DNA from: Knoellia flava TL1
Lineage (GTDB): Bacteria > Actinomycetota > Actinomycetes > Actinomycetales > Dermatophilaceae
Length of the DNA: 64,000 bases
Direction of reading: 5' to 3'
Assembly: GCF_000768675.1 (NCBI RefSeq)
Contig: NZ_AVPI01000012.1
Location: 124,001-188,000 of the forward strand
The notes below the pieces were generated by a model. It was not told the origin of the DNA. It searched no databases and saw only the letters and a program-made list of their open reading frames with translations. Shown piece by piece: positions 45,718 through 54,822 of the stretch; the first letter of the stretch is position 1, and every line of letters starts with the position of its first letter. The position numbers and the translations under genes are program-made.

Positions 45718-46803
45718 GTGGCACTCACCATTGGAATCGTCGGGCTCCCCAACGTCGGCAAGTCGACGATGTTCAACGCCCTGACCAAGAACAACGTCCT
45801 CGCCGCGAACTACCCGTTCGCGACCATCGAGCCCAACGTCGGCGTCGTCCCGCTGCCGGACTCGCGGCTCGAGCGGCTCGCCGAGATCCACGGCTCCGAG
45901 AAGATCCTCCCCGCGACGGTGTCCTTCGTCGACATCGCCGGCATCGTGCGCGGAGCCTCGGAGGGTGAGGGCCTGGGCAACAAGTTCCTCGCCAACATCC
46001 GCGAGGCCGACGCCATCTGCCAGGTCGTGCGCGCCTTCGAGGACGGCGACGTCGTCCACGTCGACGGCAAGATCTCGCCCGAGTCCGACATCGAGACGAT
46101 CCACACCGAGCTCATCCTCGCCGACCTCCAGACCCTCGAGAAGGCCGTCGTGCGCCTCGAGAAGGAGGCGCGCATCAAGAAGGAGAGCAAGCCGCTCCTC
46201 GAGAACGCCCTCGCCGCCCAGAAGGTGCTCGAGGAGGGCAGGACCCTGTATGCCGCCGGGCCGCCTGCCGGTGTCGACCTCGCCGAGGCGAAGGCGCTGG
46301 GTCTGCTCACGACGAAGCCGTTCATCTACGTCTTCAACCTCGACGAGGACCAGCTCACCGACGAAGGTCTGCAGTCGTCGCTCCGGGACCTCGTGGCGCC
46401 GGCCGACGCGGTCTTCCTCAACGCCAAGCTCGAGATGGACCTCATGGACATGTCGCCCGAGGACGCACAGGAGATGCTCGAGGGGTTCGGCGCGACCGAG
46501 TCCGGCCTCGACCAGCTCGCGCGCACCGGGTTCCACACGCTCGGGCTGCAGACCTACCTCACCGCGGGCCCCAAGGAGTCGCGGGCGTGGACGATCGGGC
46601 AGGGGTGGACCGCGCCGCAGGCGGCCGGGGTCATCCACACCGACTTCCAGCGCGGGTTCATCAAGGCCGAGATCGTGTCGTTCTCCGACCTCGACGAGAT
46701 GGGCACGATGGCCGCGGCCAAGGCTGCCGGCAAGGTCCGCATGGAGGGCAAGGACTACGTCATGCAGGACGGCGACGTCGTGGAGTTCCGCTTCAACGTC
46801 TGA
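45718..46803 (+). CDS. ychF: Redox-regulated ATPase YchF (Obg family)
   Basis: 361 residues, normal length. G1 is [15 protein letters not shown]3 [14 protein letters not shown], and the base-specificity motif is the YchF-type NxxE (FNLDEDQL), which explains preference for ATP over GTP. A coiled-coil insertion ([20 protein letters not shown]) and the C-terminal TGS-like domain ([27 protein letters not shown]) follow. Ribosome-associated stress regulator. GTG start. Confidence 0.97.
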   Translation: MALTIGIVGLPNVGKSTMFNALTKNNVLAANYPFATIEPNVGVVPLPDSRLERLAEIHGSEKILPATVSFVDIAGIVRGASEGEGLGNKFLANIREADAICQVVRAFEDGDVVHVDGKISPESDIETIHTELILADLQTLEKAVVRLEKEARIKKESKPLLENALAAQKVLEEGRTLYAAGPPAGVDLAEAKALGLLTTKPFIYVFNLDEDQLTDEGLQSSLRDLVAPADAVFLNAKLEMDLMDMSPEDAQEMLEGFGATESGLDQLARTGFHTLGLQTYLTAGPKESRAWTIGQGWTAPQAAGVIHTDFQRGFIKAEIVSFSDLDEMGTMAAAKAAGKVRMEGKDYVMQDGDVVEFRFNV

Positions 46804-46821
46804 CCGTCGGGTTCGGTCGAC

Positions 46822-46867
46822 AAGGTCCCACAGAACGCGGCATGGAGGTCGCGATCCGTGGGACCTT
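46822..46867. terminator. ychF terminator
   Basis: AAGGTCCCAC (46822-46831) pairs with GTGGGACCTT (46858-46867), about 18 bases after the stop, followed by CTTGT. Beyond it, 46880-46915 is a short GTCGGC-rich low-complexity run before the convergent stop at 46926. Confidence 0.65.
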
Positions 46868-46925
46868 CTTGTATGCCGGTGGGTCGTCGGCGTCGGCGTC
46901 GGCGTCGTCGGAGTCGCCAGGGTCA

Positions 46926-48095
46926 TCAGTCGAGGAGCCTGGCGGCGGTGACGAGCTGGCGGACGAAGGGGTGCGCGTCGACCTTCGACGGGACGAGGAT
47001 CGCAATCGACAGCTGCTGCTCGGGGTAGACGGCGACCACGCTGCGATAGCCGGGCATGGCGCCGACGTGGCCGATCCCGTCCATGCCGAAGTTCTGCCAG
47101 TAGTCGTCGGCGAAGTTGATGGTCCCCAGTCCGTAGTGCTGGTCCTCGGTGAATTTGGTCATCTCGGCGACCGACTCCGGGTGCAGCTGCAGGCCGCCGT
47201 AGAGCGCGCAGCCCCACCGCGCCAACGACTCCGCATCCCCGGCGCCGGCGCCGGCACCGCCCAGGGCGCCGACGCACGAGCGGAAGGGGATCCACGTGCG
47301 GTCCCGGATGGCCTGCGGCAGCGACTCGTCCGCGCCGGGCGCGGCCAGCGGTGGAGACATCGTCTGAGGGTCCTGGATCACGAGGCGCTCGAGACCGAGC
47401 GGATGCCACAGGTCGCGCTCGAGGAGGGTGGCGAGGTCCGCGCCCCCGACCTTGGCGGCGAGGAGACCGAGGAGCGCGTAGTTCCCGTCGGCGTACCGGT
47501 AGTCCCCGCCCGGAGCCGTGCTCGGTGTCTTCGAGGTGGCGAGGAGCTGCTCGGGGGTCCAGCGGGTGTCAGGCTTGGCTGCGACGGCCTCGAAGTCCCA
47601 GCTCCCGCGGATCCCGGAGCGTTGGCTGAGCAGCTGACGCACGGTCGCACCGTTCGAGAGCAGGGGAGAGCCGAGGTAGGTGGAGGCGGGCCGGTCGAGG
47701 TCGACCTTGCCCCGCTCCGCGAGGAGCATGACCTCGGCGGCGACGAAGGTCATCGTGATCTCGCCCAGCGCCATCCCGGCCCGAGCGTCGAGCGTCGCGC
47801 CGGCCCCGTCGACCCCGCTGGCCGAGCTCCACACCCCCCTGGGCGTGACCACCGCAGCAGTGACGCCCTTGACGAAGCCCTCCTGCACCCAGCGGCTGAG
47901 CTCTCGGCGCAGCGCGAGGACCTCCTCGGACGGCAGCTTCTCATTCTGGATGGCCGGCCACGGGAGCCCGGTGGAGTCGGAGGCGGACGTCGACGGCGAG
48001 CTTGTCGGGCCGACCTTCGGCTCGTCCGTGGAGCAGCCGACGACCATCCCGGTGAGCAGCAGAACCGTCAGGCAGATGCGCGGCAGATGTTTCAT
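46926..48095 (-). CDS. Beta-lactamase/serhydrolase-fold lipoprotein lacking the catalytic SxxK
   Basis: 389 residues. Lipoprotein signal with lipobox-like VVGC (Cys21). The body is a class C beta-lactamase/DD-peptidase-like fold (GVTAAVVTPRGVWSSASGVD; LLAERGKVDLDRPAS; LLSQRSGIRG). Where the family has GS(I/V)TK, this protein has GEITM (residues 111-115), so both the nucleophile serine and the general-base lysine are missing; the YxN motif is YAD (201-203). Only the third motif (HVG in GHVGAMPGY) remains. It is probably a catalytically dead, substrate-binding or structural surface lipoprotein rather than an enzyme. Reading frame is otherwise intact. Confidence 0.85.
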   Translation of the reverse strand: MKHLPRICLTVLLLTGMVVGCSTDEPKVGPTSSPSTSASDSTGLPWPAIQNEKLPSEEVLALRRELSRWVQEGFVKGVTAAVVTPRGVWSSASGVDGAGATLDARAGMALGEITMTFVAAEVMLLAERGKVDLDRPASTYLGSPLLSNGATVRQLLSQRSGIRGSWDFEAVAAKPDTRWTPEQLLATSKTPSTAPGGDYRYADGNYALLGLLAAKVGGADLATLLERDLWHPLGLERLVIQDPQTMSPPLAAPGADESLPQAIRDRTWIPFRSCVGALGGAGAGAGDAESLARWGCALYGGLQLHPESVAEMTKFTEDQHYGLGTINFADDYWQNFGMDGIGHVGAMPGYRSVVAVYPEQQLSIAILVPSKVDAHPFVRQLVTAARLLD

Positions 48096-48237
48096 GGCCG
48101 ACCTCCGTCTCGAGGCTACGCCCGGGCTCGTCGCCTGTCCGGTCCCTGGAGAAGCGTGACGGGTGACGCCTTCGCGAGGACCCCGACGGGTGCGCCGGGC
48201 CCCGGGAGCGGGGCGGAAGGGATACAAGCGTCCTGCG

Positions 48238-48456
48238 TCAGCGGTTGCGCGGGTGCTGCTTCGCGGTGCGCTCGTTGCCGCGCCTGTAGTTGCCGGTGAC
48301 GCGTGCCATGAGCTCCTGGTCGTCGCCTGCCTCGACGTCCTCGACGAAGTCGCGGGCGCGGCGACCCCGCAGCACCGTCGCCATCGACCCGTGGTGGGTG
48401 ATGACCACGCTGCCGTCGCCGCGCTCGTGCCAGTCGAAGCCCTCGGGTGTCCCCAT
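48238..48456 (-). CDS. Conserved 72-residue protein of unknown function
   Basis: Small soluble protein (MGTPEGFDWHERGDGSVVIT; HHGSMATVLRGRRARDFVED; LMARVTGNYRRGNER; end HPRNR). I recognise this as a short conserved hypothetical of actinobacteria, always with the NYRRGNERTA tail, but not its role. ATG at 48456 is the plausible start; the longer open frame upstream is arginine-rich and unlikely. Divergent from the DUF3311 gene. Confidence 0.7.
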   Translation of the reverse strand: MGTPEGFDWHERGDGSVVITHHGSMATVLRGRRARDFVEDVEAGDDQELMARVTGNYRRGNERTAKQHPRNR

Positions 48457-48540
48457 GCGGGCAAGCGTCGCGACCGAGAGCGCACCCTGCAACCGGATTA
48501 CGGTCCGGGACCGAGCGGCAAGGACGGCGGCGCGCCACTG

Positions 48541-48569
48541 TGACCTGCGCCACCTCGAGCCCCTATTGT
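48541..48569 (+). promoter_or_regulatory. Promoter of the DUF3311-symporter operon
   Basis: TGACCT (48541-48546) and TATTGT (48564-48569) are separated by 17 bases, the best -35/-10 pair seen in this part of the window. Predicted start near 48576 with a leader of about 48 bases. Confidence 0.5.
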
Positions 48570-48623
48570 GTCGCGGTGGTGCGCTCAACGGTGCCCGCAT
48601 CCGAGACGAAAGAGGTCGTTCCC

Positions 48624-49046
48624 GTGGACGAACACGAGGTCGTGGACCATGACACGGTCCCACCCGCCAACAAGGGGTTGCTCGCCGCGGCCGGGGTGCT
48701 CCTGCTCATCCCGATCGTCGCGCTCATGTGGGTCAGCTCCTACAGCAAGGTCGAGCCGAAGCTCTGGGGCTTCCCGTTCTTCATCTGGTACCAGTTCCTC
48801 TGGGTGTTCCTCTGCTCGGCGATGACCTGGACCGCCTACCAGCTCGTGCTCCGGGCGCGCCCGCACCGGCCCATGGGTGACGCGCAGCGACGCCCGGGCC
48901 GCCACCACGGCCGCCACGAGCGGGGAGCGACGATCGGCGACGCCGGTGACACCGACCTGCACGACGGCCAGCCCTTAGACGACCGCGCGGCCGACACCGA
49001 CCGCGGCACCGACGGACCCACCGACACCGAGGGAGGCCGGCGATGA
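48624..49046 (+). CDS. DUF3311 small membrane protein
   Basis: 140 residues with two membrane helices (GLLAAAGVLLLIPIVALMWV; FIWYQFLWVFLCSAMTWTAY) and a long acidic/His-rich cytosolic tail. DUF3311 proteins are nearly always encoded just before an SSS-family symporter and are thought to be its small partner subunit. GTG at 48624 has AGAGG upstream; GTG at 48576 is an alternative. The stop overlaps the symporter ATG (ATGA). Confidence 0.82.
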   Translation: MDEHEVVDHDTVPPANKGLLAAAGVLLLIPIVALMWVSSYSKVEPKLWGFPFFIWYQFLWVFLCSAMTWTAYQLVLRARPHRPMGDAQRRPGRHHGRHERGATIGDAGDTDLHDGQPLDDRAADTDRGTDGPTDTEGGRR

Positions 49047-50689
49047 GCGGCGTCAACTGGACCGCACTGGTCGTCCTCACGGCCCTGTTCCTGCTCGTCA
49101 CCGTCATGGGCTTCATGGCCACGCGGTGGCGCCGTCCGACGAGCATGGAGTCCCTCGACGAGTGGGGCCTCGGCGGTCGCTCGTTCGGCACGTGGATCAC
49201 GTGGTTCCTCCTCGGAGGCGACCTCTACACGGCATACACGTTCGTCGCGGTGCCGGCGGCGATGTTCGCGACCGGTGCCGTCGCGGGCTTCTTCGCTGTG
49301 CCCTACACGATCGTGCTCTACCCGATCATCTTCGTCTTCATGGCGCGGCTGTGGTCGGTGAGCCACCGGCACGGCTACGTCACCCCGGCCGACTTCGTCA
49401 AGGGTCGCTACGGCAGCCGTGAGCTCTCGCTCGCCGTCGCCCTCACCGGCTTCCTCGCGACGATGCCTTACATCGCCCTCCAGCTCGTCGGAATCCAGGC
49501 CGTGCTGGAGGTCGTCGGCCTCGGCGGTGGCAGCAACATCATCGCCAAGGACGCACCGCTCTTCATCGCCTTCGCCCTGCTCGCGGCCTACACCTACAGC
49601 AGCGGCCTGCGCGCCCCGGCGGTCATCGCGTTCGTCAAGGACACGCTCATCTACCTCGTCATCATCGTCGCGATCATCTACCTGCCCACCAAGGTCGGTG
49701 GCTGGGACTCCATCTTCGGCGCCGCCGAGCAGAAGATGACGACGGTCAACGAGGCGACGGGCAAGCCGACGGGGGCGTTCATCCCCGGCAGCACGCAGAT
49801 GTGGGCCTACGCGACGCTCGGCCTCGGCTCGGCGCTCGCGCTCTTCATGTACCCCCACTCGATCACGGCGAGCCTGTCGGCGAGCGGCCGCAACGTCATC
49901 CGGCGCAACGCCGCGATCCTGCCGGCCTACTCGTTTGTGCTCGGCCTCCTCGCCCTCCTCGGTTGGGTCGCCATCGCGGCGGGCACGAAGCCGATCGGCC
50001 TCGACGGCAAGCCCAACGCGCAACTCGTCATCCCGCAGCTCTTCGAGGACATGTTCCCGAGCTGGTTCGCGGGCATCGCCTTCGCGGCCATCGCCATCGG
50101 CGCGCTCGTGCCCGCGGCGATCATGTCGATCGCGGCGGCCAACACGTTCACCCGCAACATCTACCGCGAGTGGCTCAAGCCGGATGCGTCGCCGCAGCAG
50201 GAGGCCAAGGTCTCCAAGCTCGTCTCGCTCGTCGTCAAGGCGTTCGCGCTCGTCTTCGTCCTGCTCCTCGACAAGCAGAACGCGATCAACTTCCAGCTCC
50301 TCGGTGGCATCTGGATCCTCCAGACGTTCCCGTCGATCGTCTTCGGCCTCTACACCCGCTTCTTCCACCGGTGGGCGCTGCTCGCCGGCTGGGCGGTCGG
50401 CATGGTCTACGGCACCTGGTCCGCCTACAACGTCGTCAACCCGGTGACGGGCGCGCACTTCGGTGGCTCGCTCGCCAACATCCCGGGCATCGCGCAGATG
50501 GGCTACATCGCGATGACGGCCTTCGTCATCAACCTCGTCATCGCCGGTGTCCTCAGCGCGGTCCTCAACGCCATGAAGGTGTCGAACGGCCACGACGAGA
50601 CCATCAAGGGCGACTACTTCGCCGACGCGGGCGACCCCCGCGTCGAGAAGCTCGACGTCGGTCCGCACGAGACCACGGCCAGCCCGTGA
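49043..50689 (+). CDS. Sodium:solute symporter, monocarboxylate type (MctP-like)
   Basis: 548-residue SSS-family transporter with about 13 hydrophobic helices (WITWFLLGGDLYTAYTFVAV; VTPADFVKGRYGSRELSLAV; GALVPAAIMSIAAANTFTRN). The preceding DUF3311 gene and DEWGLGGRSFGTW region match MctP-type carriers for lactate, pyruvate, propionate or acetate; uptake of propionate would fit the mutAB operon but is inference. Acidic hydrophilic C-terminus. Confidence 0.9.
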   Translation: MSGVNWTALVVLTALFLLVTVMGFMATRWRRPTSMESLDEWGLGGRSFGTWITWFLLGGDLYTAYTFVAVPAAMFATGAVAGFFAVPYTIVLYPIIFVFMARLWSVSHRHGYVTPADFVKGRYGSRELSLAVALTGFLATMPYIALQLVGIQAVLEVVGLGGGSNIIAKDAPLFIAFALLAAYTYSSGLRAPAVIAFVKDTLIYLVIIVAIIYLPTKVGGWDSIFGAAEQKMTTVNEATGKPTGAFIPGSTQMWAYATLGLGSALALFMYPHSITASLSASGRNVIRRNAAILPAYSFVLGLLALLGWVAIAAGTKPIGLDGKPNAQLVIPQLFEDMFPSWFAGIAFAAIAIGALVPAAIMSIAAANTFTRNIYREWLKPDASPQQEAKVSKLVSLVVKAFALVFVLLLDKQNAINFQLLGGIWILQTFPSIVFGLYTRFFHRWALLAGWAVGMVYGTWSAYNVVNPVTGAHFGGSLANIPGIAQMGYIAMTAFVINLVIAGVLSAVLNAMKVSNGHDETIKGDYFADAGDPRVEKLDVGPHETTASP

Positions 50690-50707
50690 CCTGACCGGAC
50701 CCGTCAC

Positions 50708-50741
50708 GAAGGGCGCCACCGCACTCGCGGTGGCGCCCTTC
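50708..50741 (+). terminator. Symporter operon terminator
   Basis: GAAGGGCGCCACCGC (50708-50722) and its perfect complement (50727-50741) flank an ACTC loop, 18 bases after the stop. Confidence 0.85.
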
Positions 50742-50769
50742 ACCGGTCCGCGGACGGCATACGGGCAGG

Positions 50770-52917
50770 ATGGGTGACGTGACCCCCACCGCCCCGTCCG
50801 CCGCCCTCGTCGAGCTCGCGCACGCCCACGGTGTGGCGACCGACTTCCACGACTGGCTGGGCCAGCACACGGTCATCTCGGACCGGACCCTGCGCACCGT
50901 CCTCGGCGCTCTCGGCGTCGACGCCGGCTCCGAGGAGGCCGTCTCGGCCGCGCTTGCGGACGCCGAGAACCGCCCGTGGCGGCGCACCCTCCCACCCACC
51001 GTCGTATGCCGTGCCGGCTGGACTCCCTGGGTCCACGCCCACGTGCCCCACGGGAGCGGCGTGAGACTCACCGTGGAGCTCGAGGACGGGACGACCCGCG
51101 ACGTGCCCCAGGTGGAGCGCTGGGTCCACCCGCGCACCATCGACGGGCGCGAGGTCGGTGAGGCGACGTTCGAGCTGCCCGGCGACCTGCCGACGGGGTG
51201 GCACCGCATCGTTGCCCACCTCGACGCACCGGCGGTGACCGACGGCACCGACACGGCCACCCTCGTCGTCACGCCGCAGCGGCTCGAGCTGCCCGAGGCG
51301 CTGCGCCACGGCGGGGTGACCGGGCTCATGACGCAGATCTACCAGGTGCGGTCCGCCGCATCATGGGGCGTGGGCGACCTGGGTGACCTCGGCGACCTCG
51401 CGTCGTGGGCGGCGACGGAGCTCGGTGCGGAGTTCGTCCTCGTCAACCCGCTGCACGCCGCCGAGCCGGTCGTGCCGATGGAGGCCTCGCCCTACCTGCC
51501 GACGACGCGGCGCTTCGTCAACCCGGTCTACCTCCGGGTCGGCGACATCCCCGAGCTCGTGCGACTCGACGCCGGTGCCCGCGCCCGGGTCGACGAGCTC
51601 GCCGACTCGGTCCGCGCCCTCGACGCCACGGACACGATCGACCGCGACGCCGCATGGACGGCGAAGCGCGAGGCGCTCGGCCTCATTCACGCACTCGGGC
51701 TGGAGGGGCGGCGGGCGCGCGACTTCGAGCGCTTCCGTGAGCGCGAGGGGGAGGGTCTGGCGACCTTCGCGACGTGGTGCGCGCTCGCCGAGCGCCACGG
51801 GCTGCCGTGGACGGACTGGCCGGTCGAGCTCCACGACCCGGCGTCACCGGCGGTGACCGAGTTCGCCGCGGCGCAGGCCGACCTCGTCGACTTCCACATG
51901 TGGCTCCAGTGGCTGCTCGACCGCCAGCTCGGCGAGGTCCAGCGCGAGGCGACGGAGGCCGGCATGTCGCTCGGCATCGTCCACGACCTCGCCGTCGGCG
52001 TGCACCCCTTCGGCGCCGACGCGTGGGGCCTGGCCGACGCGCTCGCGAGGGGCGTGACGGTCGGGGCTCCGCCGGACCAGTTCAACCAGCTCGGCCAGAA
52101 CTGGTCGCAGCCGCCGTGGCATCCCGAGCGGCTCGCGGAGCTCGGCTACGCGCCGTTCCGCGACATGGTCCGCACGGTCCTGCGCGACTCCGGGGGCATC
52201 CGCGTCGACCACGTCATCGGCCTCTTCCGCCTCTGGTGGATCCCGCAGGGCGAAGGGCTCACCCCTGCCGACGGCACCTACGTCACCTACGACCACGAGG
52301 CCCTCATCGGCATCCTCTGCCTCGAGGCCGAGCGTGCCGGCGCCGTCGTCATCGGCGAGGACCTCGGCGTCGTCCCCGCCATCGCCCGCGACTACCTCAG
52401 CGAGCGTGGGGTGCTCGGGACGAGCATCATGTGGTTCGAGAACACCGACGGGGCGCCGACGCCTCCCGAGAGCTACCGCGAGCTCTGCCTGTCGTCGGTG
52501 ACGACGCACGACCTGCCGCCGACAGCCGGCTTCCTCGCGCTCGAGCACGTCGCCATCCGCGAGCGGCTGGGCCTGCTCACCCGGCCGGTCGAGGAGGAGC
52601 GGGCCGCCGAGGAGCACTCGATCGCCACGGTCCGCGACGCGCTCGTGGCGCGCGGCTGGCTCGAGCCCGGAGCCGGGCCGGCGTCGATGGTCGAGGCAAT
52701 GCACCGTTGGATCGGCCATACCCCCAGCGTGCTGCGCGCGGTCTCGCTCGCGGACGTCGTCGGCGACCGCCGCGCCATCAACCAGCCGGGCACCGAGGAC
52801 GAGTACCCCAACTGGCGACTCCCGCTCACCGGCCCGGACGGACGACCGGTCTCGCTCGAGGACGTCATGGGGTCCACGCTCGCGGAGCCTCTCTTCCGCG
52901 CCACCCGGGGCGACTGA
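50770..52917 (+). CDS. malQ: 4-alpha-glucanotransferase (GH77)
   Basis: 715-residue amylomaltase of the long actinobacterial type: an N-terminal extension of about 165 residues with a beta-sandwich (VRLTVELEDGTTRDVPQVER) before the GH77 barrel (LMTQIYQVRSAASWGVGDLG; NPLHAAEPVVPMEASPYLPT). Catalytic acids lie in GIRVDHVIGLFRLWWIP (nucleophile Asp), VVIGEDLGVVP (Glu) and SVTTHDLPPTAGF (Asp). It disproportionates maltodextrins in the cytoplasm, linking the secreted amylase to the GH65 phosphorylase. Start may be ATG 50770 or GTG 50779, the latter with CAGGAT as a -10. Confidence 0.95.
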   Translation: MGDVTPTAPSAALVELAHAHGVATDFHDWLGQHTVISDRTLRTVLGALGVDAGSEEAVSAALADAENRPWRRTLPPTVVCRAGWTPWVHAHVPHGSGVRLTVELEDGTTRDVPQVERWVHPRTIDGREVGEATFELPGDLPTGWHRIVAHLDAPAVTDGTDTATLVVTPQRLELPEALRHGGVTGLMTQIYQVRSAASWGVGDLGDLGDLASWAATELGAEFVLVNPLHAAEPVVPMEASPYLPTTRRFVNPVYLRVGDIPELVRLDAGARARVDELADSVRALDATDTIDRDAAWTAKREALGLIHALGLEGRRARDFERFREREGEGLATFATWCALAERHGLPWTDWPVELHDPASPAVTEFAAAQADLVDFHMWLQWLLDRQLGEVQREATEAGMSLGIVHDLAVGVHPFGADAWGLADALARGVTVGAPPDQFNQLGQNWSQPPWHPERLAELGYAPFRDMVRTVLRDSGGIRVDHVIGLFRLWWIPQGEGLTPADGTYVTYDHEALIGILCLEAERAGAVVIGEDLGVVPAIARDYLSERGVLGTSIMWFENTDGAPTPPESYRELCLSSVTTHDLPPTAGFLALEHVAIRERLGLLTRPVEEERAAEEHSIATVRDALVARGWLEPGAGPASMVEAMHRWIGHTPSVLRAVSLADVVGDRRAINQPGTEDEYPNWRLPLTGPDGRPVSLEDVMGSTLAEPLFRATRGD

Positions 52918-52930
52918 GCGGTCCGGCCCC

Positions 52931-53650
52931 TCAGGCGTCGACCGGCACTGAAGCGAGCTGACGCGCGAAGGCGTCGGCGACGGAATACCCCGTCGTCCGC
53001 AGCGCCTCGCGACGCGACTCCATCGCCTCGAGCCAGGTCGTGGGGGAGTCGGGGGCCTCGTGCGGCTCGGGCCGGAAGCCCGTCATCCAGCCCCTGAAGA
53101 TCTCGGGGGTCGTCTCGGGGTGGAACTGCACACCCCAGGCCCGCGTCCCGAAACGGGCAGCCTGGACCGACCCGTCGGGCCCCGTCGCGAGCGACCGCGC
53201 CCCCAGCGGGAGGCGGCTGACGACGTCGCCGTTGTAGTGGACGACGTCGCGACCGCCGAGCCCGGCCAGGAGGTCATCGGACGCGCCAGCAGCACTGAGG
53301 GACAACGAAACCAGCCCGCTCGTGCGCCCTCTCGGGTTGAGCGCGACCTCGCCGCCGAGGGCGACGCCGAGGAGCTGGTGGCCCAGGCAGACGCCGAGTG
53401 TCGGTATGCCGTCCGCTACCGCGGTGCGCAGCAGCGCCTTCGTCGGTGCGAGCCATGGGAACGCGTCGTCCTCGTAGGCGTTCATCGCCCCGCCGAGGAC
53501 GACGAGGGCGTCGTGCTGGAGCCGATCCGGAACGGTGTCGCCGAGGTCGCCACGCACCGTCTCGATGGTGATGCCGTGCTCCACCCAGCGTTCGGCGAGC
53601 CATCCGCCGGGTGCCTCGGGCTCGTGCTGGACGACGAGGATGCGCGTCAT
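52931..53650 (-). CDS. Class I glutamine amidotransferase
   Basis: 239 residues, stand-alone GATase domain: nucleophile Cys88 in LGVCLGHQLLG, oxyanion region VVLGGAMNAYEDD and His/Glu in WGVQFHPETTPE, so the triad is complete. Resembles GMP synthase-like YfeJ/GuaA-type amidotransferases without a synthetase partner; substrate unknown. Start ATG overlaps the stop of the VIT1-like gene (ATGA). Confidence 0.88.
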   Translation of the reverse strand: MTRILVVQHEPEAPGGWLAERWVEHGITIETVRGDLGDTVPDRLQHDALVVLGGAMNAYEDDAFPWLAPTKALLRTAVADGIPTLGVCLGHQLLGVALGGEVALNPRGRTSGLVSLSLSAAGASDDLLAGLGGRDVVHYNGDVVSRLPLGARSLATGPDGSVQAARFGTRAWGVQFHPETTPEIFRGWMTGFRPEPHEAPDSPTTWLEAMESRREALRTTGYSVADAFARQLASVPVDA

Positions 53651-54372
53651 CCCACCTGGGTCCCGACGAGGAGGCCGATGAGGTAGGTGACGCCCATGGC
53701 GAGCAGGCCACCGGCGATGTTGCGCCAGACCGCGCGGTCGACGCGGGCAGAGCTGAGCCGGGCACTCACCCAGCCGGTGAGGAGCAGGGCGAGGACGACC
53801 GCGACGACGGTCACGGGGACGCGAGCGCTGGGCGCGACCGCGAGGATCGCGACGAGCGGGATGAGCGCCCCGACCGTGAAGGCGACGAGCGACGCCCAGG
53901 CCGCGTGCCACGGCTTGGTCAGTGCTTCGGGGTCGATGCCGAGCTCGGTCTCGGCGTGCGCCGCGAGGGCGTCGTGCGCGGTGAGCTGGACGGCGACGTC
54001 GTGCGCGAGCTCTGGACTGAGACCCTTGGCCTCGTAGAGCTCGGCGAGCTCCTGGAGCTCGGCCTCCGGCTCCTCCTGCAGCTCACGGCGCTCCTTGGCG
54101 AGCAGGGCCATCTCGGCGTCGCGCTGCGTGCTCACCGAGACGTACTCGCCGACCGCCATGCTCATCGCGCCCGCAGCAAGGCCCGCAAGGCCCGCGGTCC
54201 AGATCGTCCCGCGGTCGGTCGTCGCGGCGGCGACGCCGATGACGAGGCCGGCCGTCGACACGATGCCGTCGCCCGCGCCGAGGACGCCTGCGCGCAGCCA
54301 GTTGAGGCGCTCGCCGAACGACTGGTCGTGCGGCTCGTCGTGCTCGGCGACGAGGTCGGTCGGCTCAGCCAT
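53647..54372 (-). CDS. VIT1/CCC1-family iron/manganese transporter
   Basis: 241 residues with five hydrophobic helices. The first pair (RLNWLRAGVLGAGDGIVSTA; AGAMSMAVGEYVSVSTQRDA) carries the G/D and SM..GEY residues of the VIT1 pore, and the cytosolic insertion LLAKERRELQEEPEAELQEL matches the family's metal-binding helical domain. Likely exports Fe2+ or Mn2+ by H+ antiport. It overlaps pterin dehydratase by eight bases at its start and the amidotransferase by four at its end. Confidence 0.92.
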   Translation of the reverse strand: MAEPTDLVAEHDEPHDQSFGERLNWLRAGVLGAGDGIVSTAGLVIGVAAATTDRGTIWTAGLAGLAAGAMSMAVGEYVSVSTQRDAEMALLAKERRELQEEPEAELQELAELYEAKGLSPELAHDVAVQLTAHDALAAHAETELGIDPEALTKPWHAAWASLVAFTVGALIPLVAILAVAPSARVPVTVVAVVLALLLTGWVSARLSSARVDRAVWRNIAGGLLAMGVTYLIGLLVGTQVG

Positions 54373-54673
54373 CGACGGTGACGCCGTGCCGGCGGGCGAT
54401 CTCGGTGATCCGGTGGGCCTGCTCGATGTCGAGCTGGGTGAGGCCGTCGGCGTCGTGGGTCGTGAGCAGCCACGACGTCGTGCGCCAGCGGATGTCGATG
54501 TCGGGGTGGTGGTTCATCTCTTCGGCGACCTCGGCCGCCTCGGACACGATCGCGATGGCGGTGGGGAAGTCCGGCGCCTCGATGGTCGCGACGATGGCGT
54601 CGCCCTCACGGGTCCACTGGGGGAGGTCGGCGAGCTGGCGCTCGACCTCCTCGTCGGTCAGCTTGCGGCTCAT
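54365..54673 (-). CDS. Pterin-4a-carbinolamine dehydratase
   Basis: 102-residue small enzyme dehydrating 4a-hydroxytetrahydrobiopterin. Active-site histidines are in EEMNHHPDIDIRW, followed by the typical LTTHDADGLTQLDIEQAHRI. Length is exact. No pterin-dependent hydroxylase is in the window, and in such bacteria the protein may have another role. CAGGCT lies seven bases before ATG as a possible -10. First gene of a three-gene overlapping operon. Confidence 0.93.
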   Translation of the reverse strand: MSRKLTDEEVERQLADLPQWTREGDAIVATIEAPDFPTAIAIVSEAAEVAEEMNHHPDIDIRWRTTSWLLTTHDADGLTQLDIEQAHRITEIARRHGVTVDG

Positions 54674-54772
54674 GGCTCCAGCCTGTCCCGGCTGGGCGGG
54701 TCCGTCCAGCAAGGCGCGCCTATCCGACGTCCGGTCGCGGACGGCATACGGGAGCGATGCCTGCAACGCGCG

Positions 54773-54805
54773 AAGGCCGGTCCCGCGAGGTGCGGGACCG
54801 GCCTT
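54773..54805 (-). terminator. Terminator of the trypsin-like protease gene
   Basis: AAGGCCGGTCCCGC (54773-54786) pairs perfectly with 54792-54805 around a five-base loop, 18 bases beyond the protease stop on the minus strand. Confidence 0.8.
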
Positions 54806-54822
54806 GGCGTGCGAATCCGGGG

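Noticed and set aside
46880-46915. GTCGGC-rich simple repeat
   Set aside because: Too short and degenerate to be more than low-complexity intergenic sequence after the ychF terminator.
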